Assembly (NCBI GenBank): GCA_945870315.1
Contig: CAMBRR010000018.1
Span: 1-32,905 of the forward strand
Direction: 5' to 3'
Source of the DNA: an uncultured Bacteroidales bacterium
GTDB taxonomy: Bacteria; Bacteroidota; Bacteroidia; Bacteroidales; UBA932
Length of the DNA: 32,905 bases
Position numbers and translations under genes: made by a program. Below the pieces are notes generated by a model that ran no database searches, had not been told where the DNA came from, and was given only the letters and a program-made list of their open reading frames with translations. Positions 7,211 through 16,332 of the stretch are shown here, piece after piece; the stretch's first letter is position 1; every line of letters begins with the position of its first letter.

Positions 7211-10003
7211 ATGCGCAAAGCCTTGGTCATATCTATACTGATACTGCTCCCTCTCCTGTCTTTTGCAAGAGAGGGGGTGGGTCATATATATGGAAAGGTC
7301 AAGGATGCGGAAAGCGGAGAACCTCTGGTAGGAGTCGTACTCAGTCTGGGTGAAGATTATCTCTGGGCAACGAGCGGATCGGACGGAAGTTTTTCGTTTG
7401 ATAATGTTCAGGAAGGGAAATATATCCTGAAGGCCGTCTGTCTGGGTTATGTAGACACCACCATTGAAGTTGAGTCGAGGGACAAGGTCGAAGAATTGGA
7501 AATCAAGATGTCCATCAGTTCCCTGGCCATAGAGGAGGTCGTTGTGACGGCACAAAGGCCAAAGGACGGGATGAGTACTTCCCATATCATATCAAGGGAA
7601 GCTTTAAACCATCTCCAGATGTCCAATATGTCGGATATGGCTGCACTGCTTCCTGGAGGAAAGACAGTAAATCCGGACCTGACTGCATCCAAAGTCCTTT
7701 CACTCAGGTCCGGAGGTTCCTCTGAGGGAAATGCCGCATTTGGAACAGCCCTGGAAGTTGACGGAGTGAGGCTTGGTAACAATGCCGGACTTTCCGAAAT
7801 GGGAGGGATCGACACCAGAAACTTGTCTGTAGAGAATATTGAAGATATCGAGGTCATCACAGGTGTTCCTTCTGCAGAATATGGAGACCTGAACAGCGGA
7901 ATGGTGAAAATCAAGACCAAAAGAGGCAGAAGTCCTTACAACATAAGCGTTTCCGTCAATCCGAGGACCTGGCAGCTGTCAGCCTCTAAAGGATTCGACC
8001 TCGGAAAGGAAAGAGGAATCCTCAACGCAAGCCTTGAGTGGGCAAGGGCCACCAAGCAGCTCATAAGTCCATATGAATCATATACGAGAAGGGGACTTAC
8101 TCTTAACTATAGCAATACCTTTTTCAAAAAACTTCGATTTGAAGCCGGTTTTGCAGGCAATATAGGAGGAATGAACTCAAAGGATGACCCTGACGCATAT
8201 TCCGGAGCATACTCGAAGGTCAGGGACAATTCTTTCCGAGGCAATGTTTCATTGACCTGGCTTATTAACAAGCCCTGGATTACCAACCTGAAGTTGAACG
8301 CAAATATCAACTTCAATGACAATCTTTCAAGAACCCACAAATACAATGACTATGCGTCGTCAAAGCCAGCTGTCCACTCCAAGGAGCAGGGATATTATCT
8401 TGCCGATCAGTTGCCGCTGAACTGGTTTTCCGACTATATGGTTGATTCAAAGGAACTTGACCTGTCAGCAGACCTTAAATACGAATGGACTAAAAAAGTA
8501 AGGGGTTTGGACAGTAAGTTCAAGGCTGGTCTCCAGTGGAAGGCCAACGGCAATGTCGGACAGGGAGAATACTATCTGGATCCTAAACTTGCAGATGACG
8601 GTTTCAGGCCTCGCTCCTTCAGTCAATATCCATTTATGCATAATTTCTCGATTTATGCTGAAGAACGGCTGAAACTTCCCGTCGGAAGAACATCGCTTGA
8701 GATTTCAGCCGGACTGAGATTCGAGAACGTTTTCATCCAGGGCAGCGACTACAAGCACACGAATACCCTATCTCCACGCTTGAACGCCCGCTGGGATTTC
8801 AACGAGCACTGGGCCCTGAGAGGAGGATGGGGCATCACCGAAAAATTGCCTTCCTTCTTCATCCTGTACCCGAAACAGGAATATTGGGACAAGGAGACCT
8901 TCCAGATATCATATGCAGACAAGTCCTCATATGTCTATTATACTCTCCCCTACACGATGATGTTCAATCCGAATCTTCGCTGGCAGCGCAACAACAACTC
9001 AGAGATTGGACTGGAGATGAACTACAGCGGCTTCTCCGTAACCCTTGTCGGATTCTACAACATCACAAAGAACCCATATAGAATCAGTTACGCCTACACT
9101 CCTTTTACCTACACCCAATGGACCAAGCCGGAGGGATTTTCCGCCTCAGAGAATGCTCTCATAACAGTAGACAACCGTACCGGTGAGGTTTTTATAAAGA
9201 ACAGCGAGGATGAATTCTGGACACCGATGGCATCGAAGACTCAGGACAAGACCTTCATCAAGAATACGATGCAGAAGAATGGGGAGCCGATGTATCGCTC
9301 GGGAGCCGAACTTACTGTTGATTTCCCTGAAATAAGACCGATAAGGACTTCATTCAGGGTAGATGCATCATATACCTGGACAAAGCTCAAGGATGAATCC
9401 ATTTCGGGATTCTATCGAGGGGGAAGCCACTCCGGAATAAGTTCCGACGGAAGCCCGGTGGAGACAGGAAGGTCATATGAATTTGTAGGATACTACCCTA
9501 ATGGAGACAAGGACAATTCATTGATTTGCGGGAAGATAACCCACAACCTGGACGCTAATGTCACAGCAATCACCCACATTCCGCGGGCCCGGCTTATCGT
9601 AACCTGCCGCCTTGAAATGTCGATTCTGACACGTTCACGCAATATCGCCGCCCCTGGAGCCAAACGCAATGAATCCGGCTATATGGAACTCTGGCCGGTG
9701 GAATATATGGATGTCGAGACCGGACTTGTTCAGCCATTCACAGATGAGCTCAAGTCTGACCCAAGGTTCCACGATCTGTTGCTGACATCCTCCAATATCT
9801 ACTCCTTCGACCGGGATGGATATGGGTTTTACTGCTGTGCCAACCTGAGCATCACAAAGGAAATAGGCAAACACGTCAGCATATCCTTCTTTGCCAACAA
9901 TTTCACCAATTCCAGGCCCTATGTAATATCCAAAGCAACTGGAGTAGGAGCCATCTTTACCCCTGCATTCTATTATGGACTGACCTGTCGTTTGAAATTC
10001 TGA
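7211..10003 (+). CDS. TonB-dependent outer-membrane receptor
   Basis: The 930-residue protein has a signal peptide (residues 1-19, ending SFA), a carboxypeptidase-regulatory-like domain (about 25-105, starting VGHIYGKVKDAESGEPLVGV), a TonB-box-like EEVVVTAQR near 108-116, a plug domain (about 117-245, including VEDIEVITGVPSAEYGD-type residues), and a long beta-barrel ending in the aromatic strand TCRLKF. It should bind a substrate at the cell surface and import it across the outer membrane with TonB/ExbBD energy. It lacks the length and the adjacent SusD partner of a SusC glycan porin, so a metal complex, cofactor or peptide is more likely than a polysaccharide. It is followed after 7 bases by the DUF4876-like lipoprotein gene. 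The ATG at 7211 is preceded by a purine-rich GAGGAA. Confidence 0.93.
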   Translation: MRKALVISILILLPLLSFAREGVGHIYGKVKDAESGEPLVGVVLSLGEDYLWATSGSDGSFSFDNVQEGKYILKAVCLGYVDTTIEVESRDKVEELEIKMSISSLAIEEVVVTAQRPKDGMSTSHIISREALNHLQMSNMSDMAALLPGGKTVNPDLTASKVLSLRSGGSSEGNAAFGTALEVDGVRLGNNAGLSEMGGIDTRNLSVENIEDIEVITGVPSAEYGDLNSGMVKIKTKRGRSPYNISVSVNPRTWQLSASKGFDLGKERGILNASLEWARATKQLISPYESYTRRGLTLNYSNTFFKKLRFEAGFAGNIGGMNSKDDPDAYSGAYSKVRDNSFRGNVSLTWLINKPWITNLKLNANINFNDNLSRTHKYNDYASSKPAVHSKEQGYYLADQLPLNWFSDYMVDSKELDLSADLKYEWTKKVRGLDSKFKAGLQWKANGNVGQGEYYLDPKLADDGFRPRSFSQYPFMHNFSIYAEERLKLPVGRTSLEISAGLRFENVFIQGSDYKHTNTLSPRLNARWDFNEHWALRGGWGITEKLPSFFILYPKQEYWDKETFQISYADKSSYVYYTLPYTMMFNPNLRWQRNNNSEIGLEMNYSGFSVTLVGFYNITKNPYRISYAYTPFTYTQWTKPEGFSASENALITVDNRTGEVFIKNSEDEFWTPMASKTQDKTFIKNTMQKNGEPMYRSGAELTVDFPEIRPIRTSFRVDASYTWTKLKDESISGFYRGGSHSGISSDGSPVETGRSYEFVGYYPNGDKDNSLICGKITHNLDANVTAITHIPRARLIVTCRLEMSILTRSRNIAAPGAKRNESGYMELWPVEYMDVETGLVQPFTDELKSDPRFHDLLLTSSNIYSFDRDGYGFYCCANLSITKEIGKHVSISFFANNFTNSRPYVISKATGVGAIFTPAFYYGLTCRLKF

Positions 10004-10010
10004 AGATATT

Positions 10011-11237
10011 ATGAAAAGATATATTCACATATGCCTGATTTCAGTCCTGGCCTGGGCTTGTACCTCAACCGGAAACAACCCATATGCATCCGTGCTTGAG
10101 GACATCTCCCTGTGTATCAGGTGGCCTGACGAATATGCGGAATATTGCCGAGAAGGTGTGGGTGTCAAGGTTGAAAATGTCAATTCCGGATATACATATA
10201 TCAAACATACGTCTGCTCTGGGCCTGGCGGTATTTCGCATTCCGAGAGGGCTCTACCGCCTGAGTGTCAGCGACCGTGTTGACGGCAACGTGTTCAATGC
10301 TGTGATTGATAGGTTTGTGGTGAATGGGGAAGCGTCATCCGTGGACCTAATCCTGAAACACTCCCAAGCCGGAATCCTTGTCATAAAGGAAATCTATTCC
10401 GGAGGATGTCGCAAAAGTCCGGCTGAAGGCACATACCAGTCAGACCAATACGTCATTATCCACAACAATGGCATTGATGTGCAATACCTTGACAGTCTTT
10501 GTTTTGGAACTATGTATCCATACAATGCCACGGCACCAAATCCCTTCCTGGTGAAAGGGACCGACGGAGAGACTTCATTACCTGATTTCGTGCCCATAGC
10601 AGATGCTGTATGGCAGATTGGAGGCGATGGGAAAACATTTCCACTGGAACCGGGAAAAGACGCCGTCCTCTGCATCCGGGGTGCAATCGACCATGCAGCC
10701 ACATATCCTCTGTCTGTAAATCTCAACAATGAGGATTATTTTGTAATGTATGATGCCAATCTGTTCCCGAACAAGACCTTCAACCCGGTTCCCGGACCAG
10801 CCATCAGACAAGAGAGAATCCTCAAATGCCTGGTAAAGACCAATCCAGGCATCAATTCCACGTTGATTTCTCTCTCATCTCCGACCGCCATTCTCTATCG
10901 GGCGAAAGGCCTTGCAATGGAGGAATTCATCCTCTCCGAAGGCGCCATAATCCCAATTCCGGGATCCACTAGCGGCTCCAAGGTACTTGCCTGCCCTCCG
11001 GAGTGGGTAATTGATGCCGTGGAGGTCTTCGATGGTTCCTCATCGGGCAATCTTAAACGCCTCTCTGACAAACTGGATGCAGGCTATGCTACACTTTCAT
11101 CCACATTCAATGGCCACGTCCTGTCAAGAATAAAAGACGAGGAGGCCAGCGCGTCCGAAGGATTCGAAATACTGATGGACACCAACAACTCATCAGTTGA
11201 CTTTGTTGAACTTGAAAAACAATCATTACGTGAATAG
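10011..11237 (+). CDS. DUF4876-like lipoprotein
   Basis: The 408-residue protein has a lipoprotein signal ending AWAC (Cys17). Residues 30-120 look like a beta-sandwich, and the following segment, with LVIKEIYSGG (about residues 124-133), DQYVIIHNNG and YLDSLCFG, resembles the DUF4876 family of Bacteroidales, whose members are commonly encoded beside TonB-dependent receptors. No enzyme motif is visible. It probably sits on the outer membrane and may capture substrate for, or form a lid on, the receptor encoded just upstream; that role is inferred from position. Its 3' end overlaps the next gene. The family name rests on pattern recall, not on a search. Confidence 0.75.
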   Translation: MKRYIHICLISVLAWACTSTGNNPYASVLEDISLCIRWPDEYAEYCREGVGVKVENVNSGYTYIKHTSALGLAVFRIPRGLYRLSVSDRVDGNVFNAVIDRFVVNGEASSVDLILKHSQAGILVIKEIYSGGCRKSPAEGTYQSDQYVIIHNNGIDVQYLDSLCFGTMYPYNATAPNPFLVKGTDGETSLPDFVPIADAVWQIGGDGKTFPLEPGKDAVLCIRGAIDHAATYPLSVNLNNEDYFVMYDANLFPNKTFNPVPGPAIRQERILKCLVKTNPGINSTLISLSSPTAILYRAKGLAMEEFILSEGAIIPIPGSTSGSKVLACPPEWVIDAVEVFDGSSSGNLKRLSDKLDAGYATLSSTFNGHVLSRIKDEEASASEGFEILMDTNNSSVDFVELEKQSLRE

Positions 11238-12720
11238 GACTGTCTTAATATCAGCCATTCTCGTAATGGCATCAGCAAGGCTTCTGGCCCAGAATCCCTC
11301 CGATTTTTGGCTGGATTCATCCAATCCTGCTCTCATACGGCAAGATACTTCCGTCTCCAGAACAGCTTCCGCCGAATTATATTCCAGCATCTCCACCGGC
11401 GGATTCCATCAAACTTGGGAAGCGCCCCTTTCGTGGAATGCAGGAGCTCGCACCCACGCCTTGGTTCATTTCAAGGACATTTCGCTTGCAGGGTCCTTCG
11501 CATTCGATCAGATGCAAGGAAACCAAATGTGCGGATCAATGATGGTCCGCCCGGGATATTATCCGGTGGATGTACTCGAATTCACACCAGGAAAGAAAAA
11601 CAGGCAGACCTATTCCTTCACCGGTGCCATCTCTGCTGACATTTCGACCCATTGGAGAATCGGTGCCGGAATTGATTTCACATCGGCAAACTACTCCAAG
11701 CGTAAAGACCTCAGACACAGCAATTATTTCCTAGACCTGAACTTTTCACCCGGTTTTGTCTGGCACGACGGAGACATTTCTGTAGGAGCAAATCTGAGAA
11801 TAGGAAAGAATTCCGACACTCCTGTTGCCAATCAAATAGGAAGCAAGGAGACCTTCGATGCTTTTTTGGACAAGGGTTTGATGTTCGGAAGACTCGAAAT
11901 ATGGGACGGAAGCGGAGTCCATCTTGCAGATGCCGGTTCCACCGGATTTCCGATAAGGGAGATGATTTACGGAGCAGGCTTTCAGTTTCAAAAAAAACAG
12001 CTATATTCGTCTCTGGACTATAGTTATGCCGTTGGCTTGGCTGGAGAGAAACAGCAGGTTTGGTTCCGTTTCCCGTCCCATAACCTGAAGTTGGACCTTG
12101 GTGGTACCGTCTGCTCTCCGGGAGAATCTCATTCCATCCGCTTTAGGGCTGACTGGAAGGGGCTTGACAATAATGAAAATGTACTTGACAAATATACAGA
12201 TGGAGGTATTACATACTACAAGAAAGTAGCTTCAATTCCTATTTTACATTATGATAATGTGGGAATGACAGCATCTTATGTCTTCGATGACGGTTCCAAT
12301 CACATCAGTGCCGAATTGTCTGAAGAATTCAGGGCAACCAGCTCATTTGTAATGTATCCTTTTGTAACAGAACGCTTTACAGAGTTCACAACGATTGAAG
12401 TACATTATATCAGAACACTGAAGCGCTTCGACCTTGGAGTGCTGTTGGGATGTCGCAGGGGAAGCGTCAAGGAGACTCAGCGCCAAAGTGCCGAGGACAG
12501 CGGAGTGGTCGGTGAGCCATTTCGCCTTACCCAATGGGATGAAAAGGAGGTGGAATGGATTCGGGCCCCGCGCCTGAAGGCAGGGATTGATGCCAAGTGC
12601 AGAATTTGGAGGGGAATGTACCTGAAGGTGGATGCAGGATATGTCCGTGCCTTCGGCATAAGCGCCCTTGAGGGGCCAAATCGCTTCCACGGAGAATTTT
12701 CAATTGGATATAATTTTTAA
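11230..12720 (+). CDS. DUF6850-like outer-membrane beta-barrel protein
   Basis: With a GTG start at 11230 the product is 496 residues and begins with a clean signal peptide (MNRTVLISAILVMASARLLA|Q). An in-frame ATG at 11197 would add 11 residues ahead of it and overlap the previous gene by 41 bases; the GTG leaves an 8-base overlap, so I prefer it. The mature protein alternates hydrophobic and polar residues throughout, with many aromatic strand ends, and finishes with FHGEFSIGYNF, a C-terminal strand suited to recognition by the barrel-assembly machinery. I assign it to the DUF6850-type barrels seen next to DUF4876 genes. It may be an accessory porin or scaffold for the surface lipoproteins. 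Three bases separate it from the next gene. Confidence 0.7.
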   Translation: MNRTVLISAILVMASARLLAQNPSDFWLDSSNPALIRQDTSVSRTASAELYSSISTGGFHQTWEAPLSWNAGARTHALVHFKDISLAGSFAFDQMQGNQMCGSMMVRPGYYPVDVLEFTPGKKNRQTYSFTGAISADISTHWRIGAGIDFTSANYSKRKDLRHSNYFLDLNFSPGFVWHDGDISVGANLRIGKNSDTPVANQIGSKETFDAFLDKGLMFGRLEIWDGSGVHLADAGSTGFPIREMIYGAGFQFQKKQLYSSLDYSYAVGLAGEKQQVWFRFPSHNLKLDLGGTVCSPGESHSIRFRADWKGLDNNENVLDKYTDGGITYYKKVASIPILHYDNVGMTASYVFDDGSNHISAELSEEFRATSSFVMYPFVTERFTEFTTIEVHYIRTLKRFDLGVLLGCRRGSVKETQRQSAEDSGVVGEPFRLTQWDEKEVEWIRAPRLKAGIDAKCRIWRGMYLKVDAGYVRAFGISALEGPNRFHGEFSIGYNF

Positions 12721-12723
12721 ATT

Positions 12724-14319
12724 ATGAATAAATCTTATCTTACACTTTTTATTGCAGGTCTTCTTATTCTGTTTTCCTGCAACAAGGTTGAAAAAACCAC
12801 ACCTGATGCGCAGGTGAAGCTTACGCCAATCATCACTAGGGCTCTGTCACTGAATTTCCGTGAAAATGACAATATCGGAGTAAGGGTCACTATGGAGTCA
12901 GATGGAAGCACATATGCAGAAAATGCAAAGATGACCTACGACGGAACCTTTTTCACGGGAGACTTGAAATGGTACAAGGATGGGGCCTCCTCCTGTACAT
13001 TGACCGCTTGGTATCCTTATGACGAAGCCGGATTTCCTTCCACCTTCACAGTCAGCTCGGACCAGAGCAATGGCTCAGAAGCATCTGACTTTCTTTTTGC
13101 CGTCGAAAAAGGGGTTTATCCATCTTCCAATGCTGTAATGGCAAAGTTCCGTCATCAATTCTCTCAGATCAACCTCGTCATAAAATCTGAATTTGATGCG
13201 GAAATTGAAGAAGTAAAGATTAAAAACATAATTGCAACGGCTAATCTTTCTCTCGACACCGAGGGTAATCTTACCGTGACGGCGGACAAATCCGCAGGAC
13301 TGTCAGACATAAAGGCTGAAGTAATCACCCCGGGCAAACTCTATTGTGCAGTCGTCATCCCACAAGACCTTTCAGACTTCGGCCTTTCTGTCAAAGTCAA
13401 GAACGGAAGCACAATACTCTCAGGCATCAGCAATGCCAGCCTGAAACCAGGTTACGCTTATACGATAACGGCAACTGTATCGGCAGAGGAAATAACCACT
13501 CAGATTTCCGGGGAAATTGAGAATTGGATTGACGGAGGAAGTCTCGATTCCGGTGATTATGAGGTCCCATTCGAGGAATATGAGGGTTATTTCATCTATG
13601 ATGGAATCCGTTACAATACAGTGACCATCAACGGAAGGAAGTGGATGGCGTCCAACCTCGCATATGTTCCTGCAGGAATAACTGTTTCATCCGATCCAAC
13701 CAGCGGAAAAGTTTTCTACCCGTATTCCTCTGACGGCACAACTGCCACTGTCTTGACAGACAACGAATCCATACAGGCCAAAGGTTACCTGTACAGCATC
13801 GAGACAGCATTGGGCGGAGTCACTCTCAATGACGAAAATTTCTCGTCCTTTGAGGGAGTCCGGGGAATCTGTCCAAAGGGCTGGCACATACCTACACGGG
13901 CAGAATATTTCAGTCTGTGCGGTTATTCCAACAAGAGCGAGGTGCTTGGAGAAACTGCGGCACAGACCGATGAAAATGCCTATTTATGGGATGCCTCGGT
14001 CAAATACTCCACCATTGCAAAATTCAATGAGGCCGGATTCAACTTCTCTTTTTCTGGAATGATAAATTCATCAAAGTATCAGACCTTGGTCATCTCAAGC
14101 AAGAACAGCACGGTAGAGCAGTACTTCGGCAACATAGCTCTCAACTACCTTATGACATCATCAGCACTAAGCAGAAGCGCAACTTCTACCGTCAAATACA
14201 ACTACGGAGCGCTTATGACAACCTTCACCCTCTCCGCTTATCCACTCGGAAGGATGTCCATAGCTAACCTGCCTCACAACAGCGGTGCGTGTCCTCTCCG
14301 TTGCATCAAAGACGAATAA
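12724..14319 (+). CDS. Fimbrillin-like lipoprotein with C-terminal FISUMP domain
   Basis: The 531-residue protein has a lipobox LFSC with Cys19. Residues about 35-285 resemble the fimbrillin family (Mfa-like): a TRALSLNFRENDNIGV start, WYPYDEAG, the MAKFRHQFSQINLVI strand and a LKPGYAYTITATV strand. The C-terminal part (about 290-531) is a FISUMP domain, with TINGRKWMASNLAYVP near 301-316, RGICPKGWHIP at 380-390 and the terminal LRCIKDE. It therefore shares its C-terminal module with the collagen-like protein at 5674 but has a different N-terminus. It is probably exposed at the cell surface and may be a binding or assembly subunit; the ligand is unknown. It sits 15 bases before the polyferredoxin gene. 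Confidence 0.82.
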   Translation: MNKSYLTLFIAGLLILFSCNKVEKTTPDAQVKLTPIITRALSLNFRENDNIGVRVTMESDGSTYAENAKMTYDGTFFTGDLKWYKDGASSCTLTAWYPYDEAGFPSTFTVSSDQSNGSEASDFLFAVEKGVYPSSNAVMAKFRHQFSQINLVIKSEFDAEIEEVKIKNIIATANLSLDTEGNLTVTADKSAGLSDIKAEVITPGKLYCAVVIPQDLSDFGLSVKVKNGSTILSGISNASLKPGYAYTITATVSAEEITTQISGEIENWIDGGSLDSGDYEVPFEEYEGYFIYDGIRYNTVTINGRKWMASNLAYVPAGITVSSDPTSGKVFYPYSSDGTTATVLTDNESIQAKGYLYSIETALGGVTLNDENFSSFEGVRGICPKGWHIPTRAEYFSLCGYSNKSEVLGETAAQTDENAYLWDASVKYSTIAKFNEAGFNFSFSGMINSSKYQTLVISSKNSTVEQYFGNIALNYLMTSSALSRSATSTVKYNYGALMTTFTLSAYPLGRMSIANLPHNSGACPLRCIKDE

Positions 14320-14334
14320 ATATAACATAGCATT

Positions 14335-16323
14335 ATGTCAAAAGATAACCTCATCAGAAAAAACTGGCCGAAGTACCTCCTTCAATGGGGAGTGCTTCTG
14401 GCCCTGGTCATCGCAATTTCCGGCATTGTTGAATTTGCAGAAAAAGCTGATCCAGAAAGATTCTGCCCGTTCGGAGGACTTCAGGCACTTGCAACCTACC
14501 TTGCAAACAGCAGCCTGCCGTGCTCAATGTCCTCAGTCCAGGTGATGATGGGACTGGTTCTGGCAGGTGCTGTCATCCTTTTCAGCAAGCTCTTCTGCGG
14601 ATACCTTTGCCCTGTGGGTTCGGTTCAGGAAATAATGATGAAACTGCGCAATGCCATCCATCTCAAAAGCATCAAGGTCGGAAACGGAAGCGTTGTTGAC
14701 AAGATTTTGAGGATATTCAAATATCTCCTCCTTTTCTGGATATTCTACAACACCGTTTCTGCGAGTGAACTTTTCTGCAAGAATCTGGACCCGTATTATG
14801 CCGTGGCGACCGGCTTCAAAGGAGAAATTACCTTGTGGATGTCAATTACAGCCCTTGTGCTCGTTGTCCTTGGCAGTCTGGTCATAGATATGTTCTGGTG
14901 CAGGTATCTCTGCCCTCTGGGTGCAATATCCAACTCCCTTAAGTTCTGGTTGTGGATGGGTGTGCTCTTCGGACTCTACTATGTGGCGGATGTCCTAGGA
15001 GCGAACATCCCGTGGGCAGTCCTTCTGGGCCTTTTCTGCCTGCTCGGCTACCTTCTGGAGATTTTCCACGCCAAGCCCCGCGCGCAATTGCTCCACGTTA
15101 CCAAAGATCCGGGACTCTGCAACAAATGCGGACTTTGCGTCAAGAAATGTCCACACCACATCGACATCCGTTCCCTCAGCAATGACAAGGTCAATTCAGT
15201 CGATTGTACCCTTTGCGGTGACTGTGTTGCAGCTTGTTCCACCGGTTCTCTTAGGATTGGAATCAACCGGCGTTTCAGGGGAAAGGCCTGGAGTTTCGTC
15301 CCAGCCATTCTCACTGTCGTACTGGTAGCATTTGGAATGTGGGCCGGGACCAAGGTGGAACTTCCGACCATCGATGTCAAATGGAATATGGAGAATGTTG
15401 CAGATTCCACCCATCTGGAGACAACCCGTCTGGAAGGTCTGAAATCTGTCAAATGTTATGGCAGTTCAATGGCTTTCAAGGCAAGACTTGAGAAAATCCA
15501 GGGTGTATATGGTGTCCGTACATTCGTGCGTAAACACGAAGCAGAAGTTCTGTATGACCCATCTGTAATCAGTCCGGAGAAGTTGATGGAAGCCATCTAT
15601 GTTCCTGCAAAATTCAGAGTCCAGACTCCAGACCCTTCCCAGACCAAAGTAGTCAAGATTCTGACTATCAGGACAGAGAAGATGTATGACAAGATGGACA
15701 TCAACTATCTTGGTATGCAAATGAGGCTATCTGGAAAGAAAATCTATGGGCTTGAAACCGAATTCGCCTGTCCTCTGATTGTGAGGGTATATGTGGATCC
15801 TTCCGAGAATCTGGACGCAGAATGGTTCAGGGAAATTGTCGAGAAGAAAACACTTGAAATGCCTATTCACGGAGGCGGTACCAAGGTGACTGAAGTGGAC
15901 TACGATTTTGTAAAGATGGAGGATGGCGAAGAATCTATGCCTGTGGAGGAATTCATCAGAAGGATGTTCTCGCCTTTCAAAGCCGAGTTCAAAAGCCGGG
16001 TTGAGGAAAATGCCGGCAAGAGTCAGTATATATATGAAATCACCGACCCTAATTATGAGAAACCAATCATACTCCGCAATATGCCATTCTTGAGCAACCA
16101 TCTTTCAAGGCACGAGGGTATCATCGGCATCTATTTGCAGTTGAATGATTCTCTCCAGCCTGCAATCCAGGTAAGATTTGCATCCCCGATGACTGCGGAT
16201 AAGGTATGGGAACTGATGACAATGGATACCTGGACCATCACATACAGCCCGGATGACGTAAGGGAAACACCTGCAAAACTGTCGTTCAAGACCGCTGGAA
16301 CTTGTTATCCATTTGATAGATAA
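14335..16323 (+). CDS. Membrane polyferredoxin (NapH/CcoG-like) with metal-domain-like repeats
   Basis: The 662-residue protein has an N-terminal membrane part (about 1-250) with several helices and the motifs CPFGGLQALATYL, CGYLCPVGSVQE and CRYLCPLGAIS that recur in NapH/NosR/CcoG-type membrane ferredoxins. Two 4Fe-4S motifs follow: CNKCGLCVKKCP at 262-273 and CTLCGDCVAACS at 291-302. A further helix (about 325-345) leads to a roughly 300-residue tail. The tail begins with a heavy-metal-associated-like segment (VKCYGSSMAFKARLEKIQGV, Cys374) and appears to contain two more degenerate copies of the same fold. Such proteins move electrons across or within the inner membrane. In this operon the likely role is reduction of an imported substrate, possibly a metal; this is inference. 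It lies 9 bases before the S46 peptidase gene. Confidence 0.85.
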   Translation: MSKDNLIRKNWPKYLLQWGVLLALVIAISGIVEFAEKADPERFCPFGGLQALATYLANSSLPCSMSSVQVMMGLVLAGAVILFSKLFCGYLCPVGSVQEIMMKLRNAIHLKSIKVGNGSVVDKILRIFKYLLLFWIFYNTVSASELFCKNLDPYYAVATGFKGEITLWMSITALVLVVLGSLVIDMFWCRYLCPLGAISNSLKFWLWMGVLFGLYYVADVLGANIPWAVLLGLFCLLGYLLEIFHAKPRAQLLHVTKDPGLCNKCGLCVKKCPHHIDIRSLSNDKVNSVDCTLCGDCVAACSTGSLRIGINRRFRGKAWSFVPAILTVVLVAFGMWAGTKVELPTIDVKWNMENVADSTHLETTRLEGLKSVKCYGSSMAFKARLEKIQGVYGVRTFVRKHEAEVLYDPSVISPEKLMEAIYVPAKFRVQTPDPSQTKVVKILTIRTEKMYDKMDINYLGMQMRLSGKKIYGLETEFACPLIVRVYVDPSENLDAEWFREIVEKKTLEMPIHGGGTKVTEVDYDFVKMEDGEESMPVEEFIRRMFSPFKAEFKSRVEENAGKSQYIYEITDPNYEKPIILRNMPFLSNHLSRHEGIIGIYLQLNDSLQPAIQVRFASPMTADKVWELMTMDTWTITYSPDDVRETPAKLSFKTAGTCYPFDR

Positions 16324-16332
16324 ATCTTTACA

